This document shows positions 42,198-49,761 of a stretch of DNA of 64,000 nt, in pieces. How positions within the stretch are numbered: the stretch's first letter is position 1; each line of letters opens with the position of its first letter. The stretch lies in NCBI GenBank assembly GCA_017312345.1, contig BLAA01000001.1, positions 2,046,001-2,110,000 on the forward strand, given 5' to 3'. The notes under the pieces are model-generated. The model was not told the origin of the DNA. It did no database searches and saw only the letters and a program-made list of their open reading frames with translations. The DNA is from Candidatus Denitrolinea symbiosum. GTDB taxonomy: Bacteria > Chloroflexota > Anaerolineae > Anaerolineales > Villigracilaceae. A program made the position numbers and the translations under genes.

Positions 42198-43667
42198 ATG
42201 ACCACCATTGACCTTACCATCGAAAAAGACCGCCGCGCCCGCGCGGTCCAACGCGCCCGCGAGCGCAACATCATCATTCCCACCTACGCCCAGATGAAAG
42301 ACCCGTCGAAGATCCCGGGCAAGATCAAGGATGAATTAAAGGGCATCGGACTTTGGGACATTCACCCGCGCAATCTCTTCCGCATCACCTGGAAGAACCA
42401 GCCCGTCGCCTCGGGCGGGACCTTCGGCGGGGCCAACTTCATCGAGCTGCCCTCCTCGCTGACGGGCGTCCGCGCCCGCATCGTGGCGCTGGTGGGGAAG
42501 TGGTTCCCGACGGGTTCGCACAAGGTCGGGGCGGCGTTTTCCTGTCTCGTGCCGCGGCTCGTCACGGGTCAGTTCGACCCGACCACGCAGAAGGCGGTCT
42601 GGCCCTCGACGGGAAATTACTGCCGCGGCGGCGCGTACGACTCCGCTCTGCTGGCATGCGATTCCATCGCCATCCTGCCCGAAGGGATGTCGCGGGAGCG
42701 CTTCGAGTGGCTGTCCAACGTCGCGGGCGAGACGATTAAGACGCCCGGCTCCGAATCGAACGTCAAGGAGATCTTCGACAAGTGCTGGGAACTCCGCAAT
42801 TCGGGACAGGACCTGATGATCTTCAACCAGTTTGACGAGTTCGGCAATTACCTGTGGCACTACGAAGTGACCGGCCACGCGATGGAGGAGGTCTTGAAGC
42901 GGGTGATGGGACCGAACGACCGCTACCGCGGCATGGTCTCCGCGACCGGCTCAGCCGGGACGATCGCCAGCGGCGACTACCTGAAGCAGCTCTTCCCGGA
43001 AAGCAAGATCGTAGCCAGCGAAGCCCTGCAATGTCCGACCCTGCTCGAAAACGGGTTCGGCGCGCACCGCATCGAGGGGATCGGCGATAAACACGTCCCG
43101 TGGGTGCATAACGTGAAGAACACCGACCTCGTGGCTGCGGTGGACGATAATGCCGTGGTCAACCTCTCGCGTCTCTTCACCGAGGAGGCGGGACGCGCCT
43201 ACCTCGTCGAGCGCGGCGTCCCGGAAGACGTTGTGGCGCGGCTCGACCTGTTCGGCTTCTCGGGCATCTCGAACATGCTGACGGCCGTCAAGATGGCGAA
43301 GTATTACGAAATGGACGAGAACGACATCGTGCTGACCCTCCTGACCGATTCGATGGAACTGTACCACTCCCGCGTCGCCGAGATGCGCGACGAGATGGGC
43401 GAATACACCGACAGCAACGCGGCCGCCGATTACGCCCGCTGGATCCTGGGCGAATCCACCGATAACCTGCTCGAACTGCGTTACACCGACCGGCGCCGCG
43501 TCCACAATTTGAAGTACTACACCTGGGTCGAACAGCAGGGCAAGACCTACGAGGAGATCCAGCAGCAGTGGTATCAGCCGAATTACTGGACCGACGTCCA
43601 AAAGCAGGCGGACGAGATCGACGAGTTGATCGTCGCGTTCAACGAGGATGTCGGATTGTTGAAATAG
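42198..43667 (+). CDS. TrpB/cysteine-synthase-fold PLP-dependent enzyme
   Basis: 489 residues, fold type II. The PLP-binding Lys lies in FPTGSHKVGAAFSCLVPRL (about residue 104), and SATGSAGTIASGDYLKQLF provides the glycine-rich phosphate loop. The WPSTGNYCRGGAYDSALLACDSIAILPEGMSRER block corresponds to the Asn loop of synthases. Long N- and C-terminal extensions separate it from standard CysK (about 310 residues). Reaction unknown; a beta-elimination or beta-replacement is likely. AGGAG lies 7 nt before the ATG and a terminator follows. Confidence 0.85.
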   Translation: MTTIDLTIEKDRRARAVQRARERNIIIPTYAQMKDPSKIPGKIKDELKGIGLWDIHPRNLFRITWKNQPVASGGTFGGANFIELPSSLTGVRARIVALVGKWFPTGSHKVGAAFSCLVPRLVTGQFDPTTQKAVWPSTGNYCRGGAYDSALLACDSIAILPEGMSRERFEWLSNVAGETIKTPGSESNVKEIFDKCWELRNSGQDLMIFNQFDEFGNYLWHYEVTGHAMEEVLKRVMGPNDRYRGMVSATGSAGTIASGDYLKQLFPESKIVASEALQCPTLLENGFGAHRIEGIGDKHVPWVHNVKNTDLVAAVDDNAVVNLSRLFTEEAGRAYLVERGVPEDVVARLDLFGFSGISNMLTAVKMAKYYEMDENDIVLTLLTDSMELYHSRVAEMRDEMGEYTDSNAAADYARWILGESTDNLLELRYTDRRRVHNLKYYTWVEQQGKTYEEIQQQWYQPNYWTDVQKQADEIDELIVAFNEDVGLLK

Positions 43668-43674
43668 GAAAGCG

Positions 43675-43708
43675 AAACCCCGTCTTCATACAGGAGACGG
43701 GGTTTTTT
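43675..43708 (+). terminator. Intrinsic terminator after the PLP enzyme gene
   Basis: AAACCCCGTCT and AGACGGGGTTT pair around a 9-nt loop, followed by TTT. Confidence 0.9.
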
Positions 43709-43756
43709 CGTATTGCCCCGCGCTGAAACCGTCAAGCGCCGCCCGGGCCGCCGGCG

Positions 43757-44641
43757 TTAATCTGCCGTAACTTTATTCCGCCCGTCGTTTTTGCTTTTAT
43801 ACATCAGCGCGTCGCTCCGCTTGATGGCGGAGGCCAGCGTCTCGTTTGCCGCGGCAAAGGTCGCGCTGGTCGAGATCGTCGTCGAAATCCTCCGGTTGTC
43901 CGCCATGATGAAACTGCGTTCCACAAAAATGTTGATCCGCTCCGCGATGGCGCGCAGGTCTTCGCGGCTGATGTTTGGCAGCAGGATCAGAAACTCGTCC
44001 CCGCCCCATCGGAAGAACAGGTCCGATTGGCGCAAGGCGCTGATCGCCGATTTGCTGATCATGACCAGCGTCTTGTCGCCGATGGCGTGACCGTGTTGAT
44101 CGTTGATTTCCTTGAAAAAGTCCACGTCGAAGAAGATCATCCCCAAAACGTCCCGTTTGTCGGCGTGGTTTTCGAACATGATCTCCGCCAGGCGGCGGTT
44201 TCCGATTCCCAGCAGCGGGTCTCGGAACGCGTCGTTCTTGAGCCGCTCGATCTCCTTCAACATATCCAGGTTCTTCGAATTTTCCGAAAAAGTCTCGACC
44301 GCGCCGATGATCTCCCCCGTTTCGTCCACCAGCGGCGCCACCCGCACGTGGACGGATACGCGGTGTCCCTGCTTGTGATGCAGGAACACAAAGGCTTCCC
44401 GTTTCTCGCCGTCCTGCAAGGTGAGTTGCAGCGGACAGCCGTTCTCGCACAATTCCCGCCCAGTGACGTCCATGTGTCGAAGGATATTATTGGCGCAGGA
44501 ATGTCCGATGATTTCAGGTTTTTGGTATCCCGTTATTTTCTCGGCAGTCGTGTTCCAGTAGGTGATATTTCTATCCTTGTCCACGTAATACACCCCGTCG
44601 GACAGATTGTCCAGCAGGATTTTCGATAAGTCGTCGTTCAT
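43757..44641 (-). CDS. PAS-GGDEF diguanylate cyclase
   Basis: 294 residues. A PAS domain (residues 8-125: LDNLSDGVYYVDKDRNITYWNTTAEKITGY) includes a CENGCPLQ segment with two cysteines. A short helix leads to a GGDEF domain with FFDVDFFKEINDQHGHAIGD and the intact RWGGDEFLILLPN motif (about residue 213). It makes cyclic di-GMP from GTP; no RxxD inhibitory site is obvious. No transmembrane helix. No c-di-GMP phosphodiesterase gene is in the window. Confidence 0.93.
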   Translation of the reverse strand: MNDDLSKILLDNLSDGVYYVDKDRNITYWNTTAEKITGYQKPEIIGHSCANNILRHMDVTGRELCENGCPLQLTLQDGEKREAFVFLHHKQGHRVSVHVRVAPLVDETGEIIGAVETFSENSKNLDMLKEIERLKNDAFRDPLLGIGNRRLAEIMFENHADKRDVLGMIFFDVDFFKEINDQHGHAIGDKTLVMISKSAISALRQSDLFFRWGGDEFLILLPNISREDLRAIAERINIFVERSFIMADNRRISTTISTSATFAAANETLASAIKRSDALMYKSKNDGRNKVTAD

Positions 44642-44931
44642 GGTTGTATCCAGACGGACGCGCCCGCAACCGGCGCGACCTGCCTTAAACCTCCGCTTTC
44701 ATGGGATTGGAAAGAGTCTTGTCGGTTTTCAACTTTTTTCGCTCCTTATTGTATATCACAAACGGCGGCGCGGACGCCCTGCGGCTCGCCCTGAACTTTG
44801 GGCCGGGCGCGGCTGTACACGACCTGGAATTGATCGTCGAGCGTGGACAATGCTTGGGAGCAGGAAAAAACTTGAAGCGAGGAAAATGCTCATCGAAGCC
44901 GCAGACTCCCAAAAATCCGCTGCACGCTTTG
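44642..44931. other. 290-nt spacer with no recognised gene
   Basis: It separates the PAS-GGDEF gene from the end of the HNH gene. It contains GATATACAAT on the minus strand near 44747, a possible promoter for the PAS-GGDEF gene, and a 7-bp inverted repeat TTGGGAG/CTCCCAA (about 44858 and 44910). Nothing else is supported. Confidence 0.4.
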
Positions 44932-45897
44932 TCAGGCAACCTGTCCGCTATAAGACTCTTGTGCTTTGATCATAGCCTTGACTTCGTCAATACTGTATGG
45001 CGGTTTTCTCATGTGTAAAATAGCGTGACAATTTGGGCAAACAGGACGCAAATCATTTATTGGGTCAACTTCATATTCTGCGCCAATTTCGCCCAACGGT
45101 TTCAAATGGTGAACATGAATAAAACCTTTGCCAACTTCGCCATACCTTGACTCAAAAGCCATATTGCAAATTTCACATCTTGCGCCATAATGCTCAACGC
45201 AAGTATTTCGGGCTTTTTGACTTCGCTCAAAAGCATTTACTTTGATAGATTTTACTGCACCTTCATAAAATTCTTGTGGCTCATCTATTTCATCGGGCAA
45301 TAAACCGAGAATCGGTTTGCTTTCAGAATAAGCCACGTCCAGAACTTCAGCCCTGAAATTCTTATCTGTAACCAATTTGTAAACTTTAGGCTGATGAAAT
45401 TTTCTGAAAGTTGACGCTTTCGCCCGATTCACTTCGGCAATTAATGAGTCGTGCCAACATTGCTTAACTTGTTCTGACGATGCAATCAATGAAGCGGCTT
45501 CATACAAATTATCGAAACGTAAAAAATAAGGCGGCTCTGAAAATTCACCGCGCAAGTTGCTAAACTTCCAAGATTCTTTGATATGTCTATCTCGACTCAA
45601 TTCTGGAATATCACGACAATATGAAGCAAAAATCAAACCGACAAAATATTTATCTTGTCCATCTATCTTCCGTTTTTGCATGGCAATCACATACCGAAAA
45701 TTGATTGATACAGGAAAATGCCAACTTGTTTTATGAGGTGACAATGACATTGTGAGGCGTGGGTTGTCGTTTTGCAAGCCCGTAACATCAAGAACCTGTT
45801 TTACCAAATCAAAATACGAATTGACCCATTCTCGACTAGGTGCAAATTTTATTTTTTGAGCAAACCGTTCTTGTATTTCATCATCATTTGTCGTCAT
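44932..45897 (-). CDS. HNH endonuclease, AT-rich and probably acquired
   Basis: 321 residues. The C-terminal HNH domain has CEICNMAFESRYGEVGKGFIHVHHLKPL and a second zinc pair in RPVCPNCHAILHMRKPPYS, the McrA-like form seen in restriction of modified DNA. The N-terminal 200 residues have no recognised domain and may read the target. Base composition is clearly more AT-rich than the flanking genes and codon use follows suit, so recent transfer is likely. GTTAGGC-like heptamers stand at both ends of the gene in inverted orientation. Confidence 0.85.
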   Translation of the reverse strand: MTTNDDEIQERFAQKIKFAPSREWVNSYFDLVKQVLDVTGLQNDNPRLTMSLSPHKTSWHFPVSINFRYVIAMQKRKIDGQDKYFVGLIFASYCRDIPELSRDRHIKESWKFSNLRGEFSEPPYFLRFDNLYEAASLIASSEQVKQCWHDSLIAEVNRAKASTFRKFHQPKVYKLVTDKNFRAEVLDVAYSESKPILGLLPDEIDEPQEFYEGAVKSIKVNAFERSQKARNTCVEHYGARCEICNMAFESRYGEVGKGFIHVHHLKPLGEIGAEYEVDPINDLRPVCPNCHAILHMRKPPYSIDEVKAMIKAQESYSGQVA

Positions 45898-46149
45898 TTA
45901 TTCACCCTATTCTTTTCAAAGGGGTTGCCTAACGGTTAAGGATTGATCCAGCGGGGAGCGAAAATTGAAGGGAAAGGGACAAGATTTCCGCTGGAGAACC
46001 ATTGCGCCAAATATACAACCAGCCCTGCGATTTGACAATCCTTTTGCCGCACAGAATCTCGGCGTTGGAAATTTCCCGCCCCTAAAACAGTAACGGATTA
46101 GCAATCGCCAGCGCTTGCACCGACGCTTCGACATAGGTATACTCGGGCA
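45898..46149. other. 252-nt spacer between HNH and kinase genes
   Basis: Holds GGTTGCCTAACGG near 45924 (minus strand CCGTTAGGCAACC), an 8-bp inverted repeat CCGCTGGA/TCCAGCGG around 45948 and 45990, and the kinase -10 box at 46138. No gene is seen. Confidence 0.4.
46138..46143 (+). promoter_or_regulatory. -10 box giving a probable leaderless transcript
   Basis: TATACT ends 6 nt before the ATG at 46150; no ribosome-binding site. Confidence 0.55.
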
Positions 46150-48234
46150 ATGCAACCCGAAAAAATCGGCCACTACGAGATCAAATCCGAGCTGGGACGC
46201 GGGGGAATGGCGACCGTCTACCGCGCCTACGACCCGCGCTTCGAGCGCGAGGTGGCGGTCAAAGTCCTGCCGCCCGAATTGCTCCACTCCGACCAGAACT
46301 TCCGCCTGCGTTTCGAGCGCGAAGCCAAGATCATCGCCAAATTGGAGCATCCCTCCATCGTCCCCGTTTATGACGTGGGCGAAGAGAACAACCAGCCCTA
46401 CTTCGTGATGCGTTACATGAACGGGGGCTCGCTGACCGAACGCATCAAAAAAAGCGTCTATTCTGTGGACGACGCCGCGCGCCTGCTCGAACAGATCGCG
46501 CCGGGGCTGGACGAAGCCCACAGCAAAGGCATCATCCACCGCGACCTCAAACCCAGCAACATCCTCTTTGCCGCCAAAGAAATTCCCTGCATCTCCGACT
46601 TCGGAATCGCCAAACTGACCCAGCACGAGGGCGAGACCATGACCACGGGCAGCGCCATCATCGGCACGCCCGCCTACATGAGTCCCGAACAGGCCGCCGG
46701 CAACGCGGTGGACGGCCGCACCGACATCTACGCCCTCGGCATCATCCTCTACGAAATGCTCACGGGACGCCAGCCCTACCAATCCGAAACCCCCATGGGA
46801 CTGGCGCTCAAACACATCACCGAGCCGGTCCCCAACATCCTGGAAGCGCGCCCCGACCTGCCCGCCTGGGTCGGCGAGATCATCGCCGTTTCGATGGCGA
46901 AAACCCCCGCCGACCGCTACCAGTCCGCGCAGGAAATGGTGGACGCGATCAAAGCGCATCTCGACACCGAGACCGCGGCGCGCATTACCCGCGGGCTGCC
47001 GGCGCGCGTCCGCAAACCCTCTCCCACCGCCCGCACCGCCGTGATGAAAAAGAGCCGCTTCAAGCCCGCCGTCTGGATCGCCGCGCTGGCCGCGCTGGGA
47101 CTGGTCGTCGTTTTGACCGCCGGCGGATTGCTCGCCTCGGGCTGGCTGCACATTGACTGGACTTCAGAATCCCCCGACGCGGTCCCCTCCTCCCTTCCCT
47201 ATCCGACGGCCCTGCCCTCCCCGACCGTTTCCGTCCCGACGACGAAGCCTTCCGCGACCGAGACCGCGTCCCTGGTTTCGACGCCCTCTCCCGCGCCGAC
47301 GGTTCCTCTCCCCGAGCCAGGAATCCCCGTCCTCGGCGGCGCGGACAGAATCGCCCTCGTCCACCGCAACGACATCTGGATCATGAACGTGGACGGGAGC
47401 GATCCCAAACGCCTCACCACCGACGGCGCGCCCAAGTTCAACCTGGAATGGCTGGACCGGGAGACGCTCCTCTATATTTCGGGAAAGACCCTGAAAACGG
47501 TAAACATCGAAACCCTGCGAGAAGATAACATCGCCAGTTTTCTTTCCTCGCAGTATTTCGAATCCTTCCACGTTTCCCCCGATAAAAAACAGGCCGCCAT
47601 CAGCCTCGACCGCGAACTCTTTGTCGTCCCCTTCGACGTCGAAAAACTACGCGGCGTGCGCGGCCACACCGACCTGCTGGGCTTGAACGGCTGTCTCTTT
47701 TACGACGATTTTGCCGTCAAGGACGCGCGCTGGTCCCGCGACGGCGCGCGACTGGCGCTCAAGATCCTCGTCCCGGCCGGCAACCAGCGCGCCGACGCCA
47801 TCCGCATCATGGACATTTCCAAGTGCGGCGAAGACAAGCCGAAGATTCTGGACGATTTCCCGACCGGCCGCTTCGAGTTCCCGCACGTCATTGTGGACTT
47901 CGACTTCGACGGCAGGGACGTTTTCTTTTTCAACAGCGCCGTTTTCAACGGCGGGTTTGGCAGGCTGCTTTTCTACAGCGCGTTCACGCACAAATTCCAA
48001 AAAGTCCGCGATAACGCCTGCTGCTATCGCGACGCGGTCTTCAGCCCCGACGGCGCGTACGTCATCCTCGCGTTCAAGGATATTACCGTGGGCGACGCCG
48101 CGCCGGTCCAACTCTACTATGTCCCTGTGGACGCGCTGCTCTCGGGCGGCGCGTTGACGCCGCTTTCCCTGCCTGCGGAATTCGTCTTCCGCAAAGGCGA
48201 CGCCCCGGTGTTCGCGCTGAGACCCGCGCCGTGA
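46150..48234 (+). CDS. Membrane Ser/Thr protein kinase with extracellular beta-propeller
   Basis: 694 residues. An N-terminal Hanks-type kinase domain (1-270) has the glycine loop LGRGGMATVYRAYD, the catalytic HRD at 130-132 in IIHRDLKPSNILF, DFG in ISDFGIAKL and TPAYMSPEQA. One membrane helix (about 304-326) is followed by a Pro/Ser/Thr linker (VPTTKPSATETAS) and a C-terminal TolB/WD40-like repeat region (IWIMNVDGSDPKRLT, FSPDGAYVILAF). The propeller would lie outside the cell and could sense wall or ligand signals. Substrates unknown. Confidence 0.92.
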   Translation: MQPEKIGHYEIKSELGRGGMATVYRAYDPRFEREVAVKVLPPELLHSDQNFRLRFEREAKIIAKLEHPSIVPVYDVGEENNQPYFVMRYMNGGSLTERIKKSVYSVDDAARLLEQIAPGLDEAHSKGIIHRDLKPSNILFAAKEIPCISDFGIAKLTQHEGETMTTGSAIIGTPAYMSPEQAAGNAVDGRTDIYALGIILYEMLTGRQPYQSETPMGLALKHITEPVPNILEARPDLPAWVGEIIAVSMAKTPADRYQSAQEMVDAIKAHLDTETAARITRGLPARVRKPSPTARTAVMKKSRFKPAVWIAALAALGLVVVLTAGGLLASGWLHIDWTSESPDAVPSSLPYPTALPSPTVSVPTTKPSATETASLVSTPSPAPTVPLPEPGIPVLGGADRIALVHRNDIWIMNVDGSDPKRLTTDGAPKFNLEWLDRETLLYISGKTLKTVNIETLREDNIASFLSSQYFESFHVSPDKKQAAISLDRELFVVPFDVEKLRGVRGHTDLLGLNGCLFYDDFAVKDARWSRDGARLALKILVPAGNQRADAIRIMDISKCGEDKPKILDDFPTGRFEFPHVIVDFDFDGRDVFFFNSAVFNGGFGRLLFYSAFTHKFQKVRDNACCYRDAVFSPDGAYVILAFKDITVGDAAPVQLYYVPVDALLSGGALTPLSLPAEFVFRKGDAPVFALRPAP

Positions 48235-48324
48235 CGCGTTTGGGGCGGCGCTTTCGGAAGCTCAACCGCAAGGCTTTCTCAAATGAACCGCTAAGCCCGC
48301 GAAGACCGCAAAGAGATCCGATTA

Positions 48325-48456
48325 AGAGCGTGTTTTGAAATTCCATCTCGGACACGGATCGCGCGGATTTCACGGAAAAATCCAAAGACAAATCCGCGCG
48401 CTCCGTGAAATCCGTGTACAAAGAGAATGGAAATACGATTTATAAAACACTCTCTA
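48325..48456. repeat. 132-bp MITE-like imperfect palindrome
   Basis: Ends read AGAGCGTGTTTTGAAATTCC on the left and, in reverse complement, AGAGAGTGTTTTATAAATCG on the right. The centre contains GGATTTCACGGA and TCCGTGAAATCC as facing arms. It has no open frame of note. No clear target-site duplication is visible. Confidence 0.6.
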
Positions 48457-48470
48457 ACGATCAAAGACCG

Positions 48471-48496
48471 ACAGCCGCTTAAGGCTGTCAGTTTTT
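48471..48496 (+). terminator. Intrinsic terminator after the kinase gene
   Basis: GACAGCC-GCTTAA-GGCTGTC followed by AGTTTTT. Confidence 0.8.
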
Positions 48497-48518
48497 ATCT
48501 ATTCCCGTCTCCTCCCTG

Positions 48519-48524
48519 TATAAT
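48519..48524 (+). promoter_or_regulatory. -10 box of the phospholipase D lipoprotein gene
   Basis: TATAAT 23 nt before the ATG at 48548; AAGGAG serves as ribosome-binding site. Confidence 0.5.
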
Positions 48525-48547
48525 TGCCCCACCCCAAGGAGTCTCCA

Positions 48548-49687
48548 ATGCGCCAACGCGTTGCGTTTTCCATTTTACTCATCTCCCTGCTGCTCTCTGC
48601 CTGCGCGCCATCCGCGCCCGCGGCCGGGACGCGAACCCCCGCGCCGCCGTCCGCTGTCCCCACCGACGCGACCGACGACTCGCAGCGCGTCGAGCCGATT
48701 CCCGTCCACGTCGGGTATGGAGGCAAAGGCTCCTTCTTCGAAATCTATTTCACCGATCCAGCCAACCCGGCTTCCAAACAACAGACGGGCGGGATCGAAC
48801 AGGCCCTGATCGCCTCCATCGACGCGGCGCGCCTGAGCGTGGACGTCGCCATTTACAGTTTCAGCCTGCGCGAGGTGGGAAACGCCCTCCTGCGCGCCCG
48901 CGACCGCGGCGTGACCGTCCGCGTCGTGATGGAGAGCGACAACCGCGAGCGCTCCCTTCCGCAGGCGCTCATCGAGGCGGGACTTCCCATTCTCGGCGAC
49001 CGGCGCGAGGGCCTGATGCACGACAAATTCGTCGTCATTGACCGCTCCGAAGTCTGGACGGGTTCGCTGAACTTCACGCCCAGCGGCGTGTACGAAGACA
49101 ACAACAACCTCGCCCACATCCGCTCCGTCAAGATCGCGGAAAACTACCTGGCGGAATTCAACGAAATGTATGAAGACGATCTCTTCGGCCCCGACACGCG
49201 CGCTGCTACCCCGAATCCCGTCGTAACCGTGGACGGGACGCGCGTCGAGACGTACTTCTCGCCCGACGACGGCGTCGCGGCGCGCGTCCTTGAACTGTTG
49301 CAGGGCGCGCGGAAAAGCGTCCACTTCCTCGCCTACTCTTTCACCGCCGACGACCTGGCGGAAGTGTTGCGCGCAAAACACAGCGAGGGCCTCACGATAA
49401 AAGGCGTGATGGACGGCAGCCAGATCGCCTCCAACAAAGGCACAGAGTTCGACCCCTTCCGCCAGGCGGGCATTGACGTCCGCAAAAACGGAAACAAGGG
49501 CTTGATGCACCACAAAGTCATCATCATTGACCGTTCCATCGTCATCACGGGTTCGTATAACTTCACCGGCTCGGCTGAAGACCGCAACGATGAAAACCTG
49601 CTCATCATTTTCAGCCCCGACATCGCCAAACTGTACCTGGACGAATTCAACCGGGTATTTAAAGCGGCGCAGCCCGCGAGTAAATGA
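48548..49687 (+). CDS. Phospholipase D family lipoprotein
   Basis: 379 residues from the ATG at 48548. The signal peptide ends in a lipobox LLLSAC (Cys18), so the protein is lipid-anchored outside the membrane. Two HKD motifs are present: His158-x-Lys160 in LMHDKFVVIDRSEVWTGSLN and His321-x-Lys323 in LMHHKVIIIDRSIVITGSYN. The pair forms one active site for phosphodiester hydrolysis; substrates in this subfamily include phospholipids and nucleic acids (Nuc-like), and a nuclease role is possible given the simple two-motif structure. Confidence 0.92.
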   Translation: MRQRVAFSILLISLLLSACAPSAPAAGTRTPAPPSAVPTDATDDSQRVEPIPVHVGYGGKGSFFEIYFTDPANPASKQQTGGIEQALIASIDAARLSVDVAIYSFSLREVGNALLRARDRGVTVRVVMESDNRERSLPQALIEAGLPILGDRREGLMHDKFVVIDRSEVWTGSLNFTPSGVYEDNNNLAHIRSVKIAENYLAEFNEMYEDDLFGPDTRAATPNPVVTVDGTRVETYFSPDDGVAARVLELLQGARKSVHFLAYSFTADDLAEVLRAKHSEGLTIKGVMDGSQIASNKGTEFDPFRQAGIDVRKNGNKGLMHHKVIIIDRSIVITGSYNFTGSAEDRNDENLLIIFSPDIAKLYLDEFNRVFKAAQPASK

Positions 49688-49706
49688 CGAGTCTCTCGTC
49701 TGGCGC

Positions 49707-49735
49707 TTGTGCCTCATCTCAAATGACGTTATCAT
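49707..49735 (+). promoter_or_regulatory. Promoter of the HerA-like gene
   Basis: TTGTGC, 17-nt spacer, TATCAT; the ATG at 49762 has GGAGG. Confidence 0.5.
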
Positions 49736-49761
49736 CCACTTAAATCATTGCGGAGGTTCTC

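Larger units (their letters stand above)
48235..48547. other. 313-nt spacer holding a MITE-like repeat and a terminator
   Basis: No coding gene is supported. It carries the 132-bp inverted-repeat element at 48325-48456, the terminator at 48471-48496 and the promoter box at 48519-48524 of the lipoprotein gene. Confidence 0.6.

Noticed and set aside
44858..45990. Full integron attC sites around the HNH gene
   Set aside because: Only single GTTAGGC-like boxes and partial palindromes are present; a complete R''-L''-L'-R' arrangement could not be found, so it is reported only as a weak possibility.
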